From the NCBI GenBank assembly GCA_963727755.1, contig CAVSHN010000010.1:1-64000 (forward strand): a stretch of 64,000 nt of DNA, written 5' to 3'. Shown here piece by piece: positions 21,219 through 29,304 of this stretch. Both the position numbers and the translations under genes were made by a program. This DNA comes from DASYAN01 sp963727755. Lineage in GTDB: Bacteria > Chloroflexota > Ktedonobacteria > Ktedonobacterales > Ktedonobacteraceae. The first letter of the stretch is position 1. Each line of letters opens with the position of its first letter. The notes under the pieces are model-generated. The model searched no databases. It saw only the letters and a list, made by a program, of their open reading frames with translations, and was not told the DNA's origin.

Positions 21219-21597
21219 ACTGTTTAACCTGGAGGTTTGAGAGCTACAGGCTGGCGTCGCACCCGTAGGTCAGAACTTGAACACTTCCTGATAACGTAGC
21301 CCGATGGCCTTACGGCCCTGGCTGGGTCTGGTCAGGTGGGCTTGTAGAATAACCTTGCGGCTACTCACAAGCCCCTGCCTTTAGGCATGGGGTTCCTGAC
21401 TTCGTAATCACCAGATGCTTAGGCTTAATAATACCATACTGTAGAACACGTGTCTAGTCCGCTAAGCTGTACTCAGGTGAATAACTGATGGAATTTTTCA
21501 GGTAGCATTTTTGCACTTTCCCATCTATAATCCTAATTAGCAATCGAACAGATACATTTCTGGAGTCACCCCTAGAAAGGAAGTGTGTAACGGAAAC

Positions 21598-22002
21598 ATG
21601 GAAAGGGTATTTGGAGCAATCGTTGTAATGGGCTCGCTAACAATTCTTATTTTCCTGCTAGCTGCGTGTGGTGGAACAACTATCACAACAAGCACCCCAA
21701 ACCAAGTTCATACAAACCAAGTTCATATGAATGAGTCAAACTTTGACCAGTCATCGATTACTATCAAAAAGGGCGAGAGCATCACACTGGTCAATGATAC
21801 AGCCGTGATACATATTATCGAAAATGGCACTTGGGATAACAATGGCAACGCTCGATCTGAAAAAGAGCCGGGCACCCCAATTGTAGATGCTCAGATGAAT
21901 GGCTATGCCCATCAGGAAATCGGACCATTTAACGCTACTGGTACATTCCATCTCTACTGCCCCATTCATCCAGGCATGAAACTAACTGTCATTGTTAAGT
22001 AA
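21598..22002 (+). CDS. Cupredoxin-domain lipoprotein
   Basis: About 134 residues. A hydrophobic leader ends in a lipobox (FLLAAC), so it is probably a membrane-anchored exported lipoprotein. The mature part is a plastocyanin-like fold: the His in AVIHII and the C-terminal cluster YCPIHPGMK give Cys, His and Met ligands of a type-1 copper site. It probably carries electrons. An in-frame GTG at 21583 follows AAGGAA with almost no gap; the ATG at 21598 fits the lipoprotein leader better. It is convergent with egtD, and a hairpin lies between them. Confidence 0.85.
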   Translation: MERVFGAIVVMGSLTILIFLLAACGGTTITTSTPNQVHTNQVHMNESNFDQSSITIKKGESITLVNDTAVIHIIENGTWDNNGNARSEKEPGTPIVDAQMNGYAHQEIGPFNATGTFHLYCPIHPGMKLTVIVK

Positions 22003-22011
22003 ATGACCCAC

Positions 22012-22039
22012 GGACGCGGCATCTTGAGATGTCGCGTCC
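22012..22039. terminator. Hairpin between convergent genes
   Basis: GGACGCG-G-CATCT / AGATG-T-CGCGTCC forms a long stem with a tiny loop, midway between the convergent cupredoxin and egtD genes. No T tract follows, so termination is inferred from position and stem strength. Confidence 0.5.
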
Positions 22040-22070
22040 TGGCGCTATCTATCAGGGCAATCACGCCAGA

Positions 22071-23048
22071 TCACTCTTCTTTTACAGTGAGATACTGCAC
22101 ACTGAAAAATTGTTGAGGATCTGTCCATACACGCTTGACCGTCAAACCCGCTGTTGCGGCTAAAGACGTAAAATTCTCTATAGTATGCTTATAAGAGTTT
22201 TCCGTCCAGATGCTCTCGCCCAGTGTAAAGGAGATTTCAACATCTCCGATACGAACTCTCTGGTCTTTGAGACTTATAAGATGCATCTCAACTCGCCCCT
22301 CAGCGGGATTGTAAAATGCATAGTGCCCAAACTGGTCGAGTCGGAAGTTACCCCCAAGCTCGCGGTTGATGCGCACAAGCAGATTTTTGTTAAATTGCTC
22401 CGTTATTCCTTGGCGATCATTGTAGGCACGGTGCAAAAGTACAGGGTCTTTCTTTAAATCTACTCCAATCAGTAGACCTCCTCCCTGACAGATTGTAGCC
22501 ATTTGTTTGAGGAGATTGCTAGCAATCTCAGGATCAAGGTTGCCGATAGTCGAACCAGGATAATAGACAATTCTACGTGCAACTGTCCTCCTCGGCGCTG
22601 GGATCTCGAAAGTACTCATGTAATCTGCACAGACTGGCAATACTTCTAAGTTAGGATAGGCAGAGGCCAATGCCATACCTGCCTGTACAAGATGTTCCTT
22701 CGAGATGTCTATCGGCACATACCCTACTGGAGTCTCTAGGGCATCTAGCAACATGCAAATCTTTGCACTGTTACCACTTCCATACTCGATGAGTAAACAA
22801 TTGGGCCCAAGCAATGATGCCATCTCTTGAACCCACTCTTGCATAATATGCCTCTCAGTACGCGTGGGGTAATACTCATCAAGTAAACAAATCTGCTCAA
22901 ACAGACACGATCCACGTTCGTCATAGAAGTACTTACTCGATAACTCCTTTTTAGGTCTTTGCAATCCTTGCATTACTTCTGCTTGGAATGTATCATGCTG
23001 CGGCTCAAAATCATAGAACCGCAGCGGGTAATGTGAATGCTGTGTAAT
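22071..23048 (-). CDS. egtD: L-histidine N-alpha-methyltransferase EgtD
   Basis: EgtD trimethylates histidine to hercynine, the first step of ergothioneine synthesis. The protein shows KELSSKYFYDERGSCLFEQI, then LLDEYYPTRTE, the SAM site LLIEYGSGNSAKICMLLDAL and YYPGSTIGNLDPEIA. Family-like sequence begins a few residues after the egtB stop. No ATG, GTG or TTG is available there; an ATT at 23048, 7 bases after GGGAGG and 2 bp after the egtB stop, is the best-placed start. Otherwise the start was lost to an indel or lies at the internal ATG (MQGLQRPKK). A longer frame reaching to 23153 runs inside egtB and is not credible as a start. It forms an operon with egtB. Confidence 0.9.
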   Translation of the reverse strand: MTQHSHYPLRFYDFEPQHDTFQAEVMQGLQRPKKELSSKYFYDERGSCLFEQICLLDEYYPTRTERHIMQEWVQEMASLLGPNCLLIEYGSGNSAKICMLLDALETPVGYVPIDISKEHLVQAGMALASAYPNLEVLPVCADYMSTFEIPAPRRTVARRIVYYPGSTIGNLDPEIASNLLKQMATICQGGGLLIGVDLKKDPVLLHRAYNDRQGITEQFNKNLLVRINRELGGNFRLDQFGHYAFYNPAEGRVEMHLISLKDQRVRIGDVEISFTLGESIWTENSYKHTIENFTSLAATAGLTVKRVWTDPQQFFSVQYLTVKEE

Positions 23049-23050
23049 GA

Positions 23051-24350
23051 CTACACCTCCCGTGCAAGTCGAATGCCCATAAGTTGCCAACGGGCGTTGG
23101 GGGGAAAGAAGTTCCGGTAGGTTGGTCGAATATGCGAAAGGGACGTTGCACATGAACCACCACGCAACACAAACTGGTTACACATGAACTTCCCATTATA
23201 CTCTCCTACAGCACCTGGAGCAGGCTTATAACTAGGATAGGGTAAATAGGCACTTTGTGTCCATTCCCATACGTCTCCATACATCTGAGCCAGTTTTCCA
23301 CTTGCATTAGCGTTATTTAAAGCCGTAGGGTGATAGAGACCGTCTTCAACAAAGTTGCCTTCGATCGGGACATCACGTGAGGCTTTCTCCCACTCGGCCT
23401 CTGTGGCAAGGCGTGCATTGGCCCAGCGTGCGTAAGCATCAGCTTCGTAATAGCTCATATGGCAGACAGGCTCAGCTGGATTCACTTCGCAAAAGCCGTG
23501 AAGCGTCATTACCCACCAGCGATCATCACGCTTTTCCCAGTATAAAGGAGCTTCCCATCGCTCTTGTTGCACCGTATACCAGCCATCGGAAAGCCAGAGA
23601 AGAGGATTGGCATAGCCTCCGTCGTTTATGAAACTCTAGATATTCTCCATTGGTGACCAAACGCGAAGCAAGTTGGAATGCATGGAGAAATTGTCGATGC
23701 CTGGGCTCTTCGTTGTCAAAACAAAAACCTTTTCCCTCATGTCCTATCCAATCAATACCCTCAGGATAAGAAATCCATTCGATGGGGGGAATGTCCACCG
23801 AAGGTGCTTGCTCCCGCTTCAGATAGGCAGGATGTAGAGGGTTACATGATAGAACGTGTTTTATATCGGTTAGAATTAATTCCTGGTGTTGCTGTTCATG
23901 GTGCAGGCCAAGCACTATGATGGGCGCAAGTTCTGCCAGTTGTGACTCATCTATCCGATTGAGCAGGTCAATAACTCGCTGGTCAATATACTGGCGGTAT
24001 AGGTATGTCTCCTCAACAGTTGGTCGAGAAATCAGACCTCGCATGGGTCGGGCATGGCGTTTGCCAAGCAAGTTGTAATCGGAGTTAAAGAGGTACCTAT
24101 ACTCTGGATGAAAGGATGTATACCCAGGAATTGTTGGAGAAAGTAGCAAGGTTTCCCAAAACCAAGTCACATGGGCTAGATGCCATTTCGTCGGGCTTAC
24201 GTCTGGCATCGACTGAATAACATAATCTTCAGCTACGAGTGGCTGACATAACAGCTCTGTGAAACGACGAACAGCTTGGTATCGCTCAACAAAATCATGC
24301 TTGGAAACAGGCACGGAGTCATGTGGGTGCATAGAGATGGCCTTTGCCAT
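23051..24350 (-). CDS. egtB: Hercynine oxygenase EgtB (one frameshift near 23630)
   Basis: EgtB is an iron enzyme that joins cysteine or gamma-glutamylcysteine to hercynine. The N-terminal DinB-like domain gives the iron ligands (His in KWHLAHVTWFWET and the LHHEQQHQEL pair). The C-terminal FGE-sulfatase domain (from 23572) shows EPVCHMSYYEADAYARWANA, RLATEAEWEKA, DVWEWTQS and RGGSCATS. The break is one inserted C: gagttt-c-ataaacgac should read EFINDGGYANPLLWLSDG. The restored length is about 430 residues, normal for EgtB. The stop is followed within 2 bp by egtD. No egtC or egtE is in the window. Confidence 0.92.
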
Positions 24351-24585
24351 AAAAGATTCTTTCCTCTCGTGCTAGTGTATCCTGTTGATCAGGATAGCAT
24401 CGAACAAACACTACAGAACAATGGACTTTAGAGGCTCTCTCCCATCGAGTATAACATATTTTAAGGGCGTCATTTAGCAAAGGTCCGGTGAAATTGGGGA
24501 AGACCACTTGAAAAAGTTTGGCTCCGTCGGCAAGGTGTATCTATGCAAACAGATACTCTTAAGCCAATGGACACGTTAAAACTAT

Positions 24586-25152
24586 TTAGTGGTATTTACT
24601 TTTCACATTCTCCCTTCCCCACTTCAGCACCTTTGCCAACCAGATTAACTCCTCATACGCTTGATGAATGCGTTTGATGTATTTTTTGTCAATAACATCG
24701 CCGTTTTCATCAAACAATTCCTGCACTTTCGGAAAGAATAAATCTGCAAATGTTGCCACCATGCCCATCTCACGAATCGGACTCAATAGTGCTTCAATTG
24801 CCCGCACACCGCCAAAATTACCAGCAGAGACACCTGCAAACGCTACTGGCTTATGAATGTAGTTTTTCAGCTCTGAGTCGAGCATCCGTTTTAACGTACC
24901 CGGGAAGCTGTGATTGTATTCTGGCGTCACAATGAAAAATCCGTCGGCCTTCGCTGTTAACTCGGTATAGCGCGGGTCTTTGTTTTCTTCATCGTTACCA
25001 TCAAACGGAAAATGGTAATCGTTTGGGTCAACTAGCAAGACTTCAATCTCATCAATTGTTTTTCCAACCTGCTCAATTAGACGAGCAGGTTTCACTGACT
25101 CGCGTTTCGGACGAGTTGTACCAATGAGAATGGGAATAAAAAGCTTTTCCAT
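24586..25152 (-). CDS. NADPH-dependent FMN reductase
   Basis: 188-residue flavodoxin-like oxidoreductase. The N-terminal phosphate loop ILIGTTRPKRESVKPA and the central FIVTPEYNHSFPGTLKRMLD are signatures of the ArsH/ChrR/azoreductase-type FMN_red family, which passes electrons from NADPH to FMN and quinone- or metal-type acceptors. Length is normal. The start follows GAGAAAGG. No neighbour suggests a specific substrate. Confidence 0.9.
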   Translation of the reverse strand: MEKLFIPILIGTTRPKRESVKPARLIEQVGKTIDEIEVLLVDPNDYHFPFDGNDEENKDPRYTELTAKADGFFIVTPEYNHSFPGTLKRMLDSELKNYIHKPVAFAGVSAGNFGGVRAIEALLSPIREMGMVATFADLFFPKVQELFDENGDVIDKKYIKRIHQAYEELIWLAKVLKWGRENVKSKYH

Positions 25153-25245
25153 ATAGCATGTTCTACCTTTCTCAGACTGCTAAGGTTGACCTATCCTGTC
25201 CAAAAATAGGATATCCCATGGCACCAGCTTCTGCAATCGCTAGCA

Positions 25246-25509
25246 TTATGCATGGTGATAACCTGTAACAAAGGTAGCTGCAATAGTTACAAGTATGACT
25301 AGAATAACCATTACACCGACATAATCGATATGGCGCTTACGTATGATATTGACAACACCGTAAATTGCAGGTGGCAATACAGCAATAAATAGAGGGATCA
25401 GACTATTGCTGGGGAAATTAGAACTAAAGATAATATATAAGCAATAGGGCATTGCTATATCTACCGCAAGCATTGGAACAAGAGCACGTAGATTGAACCT
25501 TTGGTGCAT
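25246..25509 (-). CDS. Small membrane protein of unknown function
   Basis: 87 residues with three hydrophobic helices (about 10-30, 35-55 and 63-83) joined by short basic loops (NIIRKRHIDY). No family recognised. The start at 25509 is ATG, with AGGGGGAT upstream on the gene strand. It lies between FMN reductase and malate synthase on the same strand but with gaps of about 45-95 bp. Confidence 0.55.
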   Translation of the reverse strand: MHQRFNLRALVPMLAVDIAMPYCLYIIFSSNFPSNSLIPLFIAVLPPAIYGVVNIIRKRHIDYVGVMVILVILVTIAATFVTGYHHA

Positions 25510-25554
25510 GAAACTGATCCCCCTATAATTTGTAGAGTTTCTTATGTATTAGAG

Positions 25555-27162
25555 TTATTTGAGATAATGATAGGCTGGTAGTGTCAAAAACTCTACAAAG
25601 TGATCGTCGGTAATCACTTCATCAAGGATTTGAGCTGCTATTGCAAATCTACGCCTGCCAAATTGTTCTTCGCCAACCACATTCTTCAAATTTTCTAGTT
25701 CTTCATCCATAAAGCGATGGAAGAGTTCAATCGTTACCTTGCGACCGTCCTGCAGAATGCCTCGCGGATGACGAATCCATTGCCAAGTTTGTGCCCGCGA
25801 GACCTCGACGGTTGCCGCATCCTCCATTAGATTATTTACGGGTATGGCTCCAGAACCACGTAACCACGCTTCTAGATATTGCAAACAAACACTGATATTA
25901 TTGCGTAGCCCGGCCTCGGTAATCGTCCCGGTAGGTACTTTGAGCAAGTCTGTTGCCGTGACTTGTACATCATCACGCTTCCTACTGATCTGATTGGGCG
26001 TTTTCATCACGGCATCAAATTCGGCTTGAGCAACTGCAACTAGGCCAGGATGCGCAACCCAGGTACCGTCATGTCCATCATTGGCTTCACGCTTCTTATC
26101 TACACGAATGTGCTCCATCGCCTCTTCATTGGCTGCAGGATTGTTTTTTACCGGGATATGGGCGGCCATGCCTCCAATTGCGGGTGCATTGCGATGATGA
26201 CAGGTTTTGATCGTTTGCAGGGTGTATGAGCGCATAAAATGGCTCTCCATGGTGATCTGCGCACGATCAGGGAAAATAATTTCGGGAAAGCGGCGGAATG
26301 TCTTGATCATGCTGAAGATGTAGTCCCAACGCCCACAGTTCAGTCCCGATGAATGCTCACGTAGCTCATAGAGGATTTCATCCATCTCGAAGGTCGCTAG
26401 GATGGTCTCGATAATCACTGTGGCTTTGATGGTGCCTCGGGGAATGCCCAGTTCATTCTGCGCCATTACGAAGATGTCGTTCCATAGACGCGCTTCCAGA
26501 TGATTCTCTAGCTTGGGCAGGTAAAAATAAGGGCCTGTCCCGTTTGCTAACAGTTGCTTGACGTTGTGGAAGAAGCAAAGACCGAAGTCAAAAACACCTC
26601 CCGAGATAGGCTGACCGTCAATTAGCACGTGTTTCTCGTCTAAGTGCCAGCCACGTGGACGTACCAATAACACGGCTATCTGGTCGTTCAGCTTGTAAAA
26701 CTTTCCTTGTGGATTGGTATAGGTAATTGTACGCCGGATAGCGTCACGTATATTGAGCTGACCCTGGACTGGACCTTCCCAGGTGGGTGAATGGGCATCG
26801 TCAAAGTCTGCCATGAAGGTCTTTGCACCTGAATTGAGCCCGTTAATGATTATTTTGCGGTCTGCTGAGCCTGTTAGCTCAATACGGCGATCCTGTATGT
26901 CGGCTGGCAAGGGGGCTATTGTCCATTTGGCCTGTCGAATATGTTCGGTTTCAGGCAAGAAGTTCGGCAGTTTACCAGCATCTATTTCGGCTTGGCGTTG
27001 CACACGACGCTGGAGTAATTCTTGGCGTCGACCTTCGAAGGTTCGGGCAAGCTTGGCAACAAAGTTCATTGCCTCCGGTGTTAGAATTTCAGCAAATTCA
27101 GAGGGAATGGGGGCTGTGATCTCGATGCCTTCTCCATACCGTGTTGTCGCTTGGTTGGTCAT
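25555..27162 (-). CDS. aceB: Malate synthase A
   Basis: Condenses glyoxylate and acetyl-CoA to malate in the glyoxylate bypass. 535 residues, the normal length of the A isoform. Recognisable segments are MADFDDAHSPTWEGPVQGQL, VRPRGWHLDEKH, PKLENHLEARLWNDIF, KATVIIETILATFEMDEIL, LNCGRWDYIFS, and DGTWVAHPGL. The active-site Arg (VRPRGWH) and the later catalytic Asp region (LMEDAATVEVSRAQTWQW) are both present. Start ATG follows GGAGAGCGAG. No isocitrate lyase is in the window. The gene is intact. Confidence 0.95.
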   Translation of the reverse strand: MTNQATTRYGEGIEITAPIPSEFAEILTPEAMNFVAKLARTFEGRRQELLQRRVQRQAEIDAGKLPNFLPETEHIRQAKWTIAPLPADIQDRRIELTGSADRKIIINGLNSGAKTFMADFDDAHSPTWEGPVQGQLNIRDAIRRTITYTNPQGKFYKLNDQIAVLLVRPRGWHLDEKHVLIDGQPISGGVFDFGLCFFHNVKQLLANGTGPYFYLPKLENHLEARLWNDIFVMAQNELGIPRGTIKATVIIETILATFEMDEILYELREHSSGLNCGRWDYIFSMIKTFRRFPEIIFPDRAQITMESHFMRSYTLQTIKTCHHRNAPAIGGMAAHIPVKNNPAANEEAMEHIRVDKKREANDGHDGTWVAHPGLVAVAQAEFDAVMKTPNQISRKRDDVQVTATDLLKVPTGTITEAGLRNNISVCLQYLEAWLRGSGAIPVNNLMEDAATVEVSRAQTWQWIRHPRGILQDGRKVTIELFHRFMDEELENLKNVVGEEQFGRRRFAIAAQILDEVITDDHFVEFLTLPAYHYLK

Positions 27163-27227
27163 GCTCTCGCTCTCCTAATTTTATTCATCACTATATCACA
27201 TTTAGCATATGTGCAAATGGTAAGTTC

Positions 27228-27292
27228 AACGGGCGCGATAAATCGGGCCCCTACTTCCTCTCGCAATAAATTGCCTAACGGGCGTGATAAAG
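27228..27292. repeat. Paired AACGGGCG(C/T)GATAAA repeats
   Basis: Two copies, 27228-27242 and 27278-27292. The first continues into a hairpin (GGGC...GCCC). This is REP-like, in the intergenic side of the malate synthase gene. Confidence 0.5.
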
Positions 27293-27376
27293 AGGAATTC
27301 ACTCTTTTCAGGTGGGGTAGTGTCAGAGTTTCGCGAGATAGAAGAGTTTTCCTGCAACGAATGTAAAAGGAATAAT

Positions 27377-27714
27377 GGGACTTTTGGGACCATTGGGACT
27401 GTTGGGACAAAACTGTACGTGCAAGTGATCTCCTTGTGCATGCAATGGGACAATCGGGACCATTGGGACTGTTGGGACAAAATGGTACGTGCAAGTGATC
27501 TCCTTGTGCATGCAATGGGACAATCGGGACCATTGGGACTGTTGGGACAAAATGGTACGTGCAAGTGATCTCCTTGTGCATGCAATGGGACAATCGGGAC
27601 CATTGGGACTGTTGGGACAAAATGGTACGTGCAAGTGATCTCCTTGTGCATGCAATGGGACGATCGGGACCATTGGGACTGTTGGGACAAAATGGTACGT
27701 GCAAGTGATCCTCT
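27377..27714. repeat. 70-bp minisatellite, almost five units
   Basis: Unit starts near 27377, 27447, 27517, 27587 and 27657; period exactly 70 bp. The last four units are nearly identical, while the first differs at several places. Each unit begins with four 9-bp sub-repeats of the form GGGACnnTY (GGGACAATC, GGGACCATT, GGGACTGTT, GGGACAAAA). Because 70 is not a multiple of three, long open frames across it on the reverse strand are by-products and are not called. Confidence 0.92.
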
Positions 27715-27779
27715 TGCGAGGGCAATTAGACTAGTGGGGCAGTTGTTACTCATATGATTGCAAACCTGAGAAAGTTATG

Positions 27780-28078
27780 AACTTTACATTTTTCCTATTT
27801 TTTATCGAAAGGATGTCTAACTGAAAGAAAAGAAGGCTTGGATCATATTTACTGGCCTATTCTCTTTTCAGCTACATTACTAGTATAACATGATGGATTA
27901 TTTTATGCAAGGTTTTGCGAGTAGCAGGAGTGTGTGCGTGGGATTTTTGGAGCGATTTAGTTCTACAGGTATACAGTTGGAATACGCCAAATCGACTTGA
28001 CAGTTTTGTGCTTGGACAAGGCCAATACTGTCAGGTAGAATCGTTCCTTTTTGACTACAGACTTACAGACAAATCAGA
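27780..28078. other. Intergenic region, nothing recognised
   Basis: About 300 bp between the minisatellite and the ncRNA promoter, AT-rich, with no supported gene. A TTGACAGTTTTG stretch at 27999 resembles the inner repeat of the IS110 insertion but without its partner. Confidence 0.3.
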
Positions 28079-28107
28079 TTGACAAAGCCCTAACCCGGAG
28101 GTATACT
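28079..28107 (+). promoter_or_regulatory. Sigma-70-type promoter for the ncRNA
   Basis: TTGACA (28079-28084), a 17-bp spacer, and TATACT (28102-28107). This is near-consensus and reads directly into the structured region ending in an intrinsic terminator. Confidence 0.75.
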
Positions 28108-28113
28108 TATAGT

Positions 28114-28236
28114 GGTTCGAAAACGTGCTGTATTGACGCTACCCGAAAGGGTGTAGGACTAGCCAGTCGAAAGACGGGGTGACTAACTCTATACAAGTTA
28201 GTCAAAAAATTCCCACTCCATTGGAGTGGTTTTTTT
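28114..28236 (+). ncRNA. Candidate structured small RNA beside the DUF3800 gene
   Basis: About 123 nt with its own promoter and terminator and no open reading frame. It folds by eye into consecutive stems: CTACCC-GAAA-GGGTGTAG; CC(A)GTC-GAAA-GACGG, both capped by GAAA tetraloops; GACTAACT with AGTTAGTC; and the terminator stem. Its 3' end converges on and overlaps the stop codon of the DUF3800 gene. Weinberg and co-workers described several conserved RNA motifs named after their association with DUF3800 genes; whether this RNA belongs to one of them cannot be told by eye. Its function is unknown. Confidence 0.65.
28213..28236. terminator. Intrinsic terminator (bidirectional)
   Basis: CCACTCC-ATT-GGAGTGG followed by seven T on the + strand. 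On the other strand the same stem is followed by GAATTTTTT. It can close both the ncRNA and the DUF3800 transcript, whose TAA stop lies in the T tract. Confidence 0.85.
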
Positions 28237-28804
28237 ATACCTCTTGTATCATCCCCCGCTCCTTAAGTAACTCAAAAAAGTCTTTTGTATACTTATCACC
28301 TTCCATATAATCACGCACAAAACCCGCTAAAGCATCAGCTAGACGAAGAAAGGCACTTTGCTCATCCTTCATTCCACGAATATTTTTATACCTCACCTTC
28401 AAATCTTTAAATACAATTCTCATCTTTTCTGCATCTTTCTTTGTTAATGCATCAACTATGACAGAGACAAAATAATCATCAGGAGCCCTTTTTTTCACAG
28501 CTTTTGCTACAGTCAACGAGGTAAAAAAATTATACTTTGTTGTATTCCGATAAACAGAATAAAATAATGATTGCCTCAATCCACTAATATTTACTATTTC
28601 CTGCAGAAACGACCTTTTAATCTTAATATTTGTATATTTCCATTTTGTCTTATACTTCCCTGTTTTCTTCTCAATACTTTCTATAATAGGCTCAAGGTAA
28701 TCTCTCATCTCCTGTTCAAAAAGCACAGCACACACCAGAAAAAACTTTCCCTCTGTATCCTGTCCTGTTTCATCGACAAAACAACAAAATTTTTCTTTAT
28801 CCAT
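28235..28804 (-). CDS. DUF3800 domain protein
   Basis: 189 residues. The N-terminus CCFVDETGQDTEGKFFLVCA carries the family's acidic opening motif, and the C-terminus has DEQSAFLRLADALAGFVRDY, the usual second acidic motif. DUF3800 proteins are predicted RNase-H-like proteins with unknown role, often in mobile or defence regions. Length is at the lower end of the family. Codon use is AT-rich with many AAA, ATA and TTT codons, unlike the neighbouring genes, which suggests transfer. ATG at 28804 follows GGGGGAT. The only close partner is the convergent ncRNA at 28114-28236. Confidence 0.8.
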   Translation of the reverse strand: MDKEKFCCFVDETGQDTEGKFFLVCAVLFEQEMRDYLEPIIESIEKKTGKYKTKWKYTNIKIKRSFLQEIVNISGLRQSLFYSVYRNTTKYNFFTSLTVAKAVKKRAPDDYFVSVIVDALTKKDAEKMRIVFKDLKVRYKNIRGMKDEQSAFLRLADALAGFVRDYMEGDKYTKDFFELLKERGMIQEV

Positions 28805-29304
28805 ACATCCCCCAGCAAATTTACATCAGTCAATAATAACCGAACACGCCCAACTTGACAACCAGCAGAGCCAGCAGGTAGGGCATTGGCGTTTACCCGA
28901 AAATCCTACCGAAAGTCCTAAAAGATGGATAAAGGGCATTGACCACAAACTCAGCCGTGTCTCGGCGAGATGTTGCCCCAGGAGTATGTGAAAATGCCAC
29001 ATCAGAAGAGAGCCACACACTCTCTATGGACACTTTGTCTATAATTTCTAGGATGCATAGGATATATCTTCCATTGACAAAGAGAAATACATTGAGAATA
29101 GTTGAACGTTTTGTTGTTTCTTGATGGATATATTCTCATTGTCGTATTGTCATGTCTGTCTTTACGTCTTTTTAATGAGATAATAGACACATTTACGCGC
29201 GATAGTCCTCGTATGCTGGGAGCATGCTTTGGAGCGAGCATGAGTGAAAAATGGACTATCTAGAATGTTGTCTGCCTTACATCGTTTAAAAGGAGAAAAA
29301 TATT
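28805..29304. other. Intergenic region, possible transposase debris
   Basis: About 500 bp. A stretch near 28920-28990 (KGIDHKLSRVSARCC in one + frame) looks like decayed coding sequence, perhaps of a transposase, but cannot be assigned. No supported gene. Confidence 0.3.

Larger units (their letters stand above)
20886..21400 (-). repeat. Palindrome-ended element, copy A
   Basis: A ~515-bp non-coding element with hairpins at both ends (CCCCTGGCTTTAGACATGGGG at the 20.9-kb side; CCCCTGCCTTTAGGCATGGGG at the 21.4-kb side, one base of each hairpin trimmed here in description). Over its whole length it matches the reverse complement of copy B (35715-36175). Copy A carries two additions: a 50-bp palindrome (21169-21218) and an expanded CTGTT repeat (21023-21042). 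The ends resemble IS200/IS605 termini, so it may be a non-autonomous relative with an omega-RNA-like part. Its edge is 10 bp from the proS start codon, and it is read here on the proS strand. Confidence 0.7.

Noticed and set aside
23054..23153. N-terminal extension of EgtD into egtB
   Set aside because: The extension is the egtB sequence read in another frame and does not resemble EgtD.
27377..27714. CRISPR-like array
   Set aside because: The units are contiguous 70-bp repeats with no unique spacers, and there are no cas genes.
27159..27753. Long reverse-strand open frames (up to 188 codons) across the minisatellite
   Set aside because: The 70-bp period lacks stops in all reverse frames, so overlapping frames arise automatically. 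No ribosome-binding site or family match.
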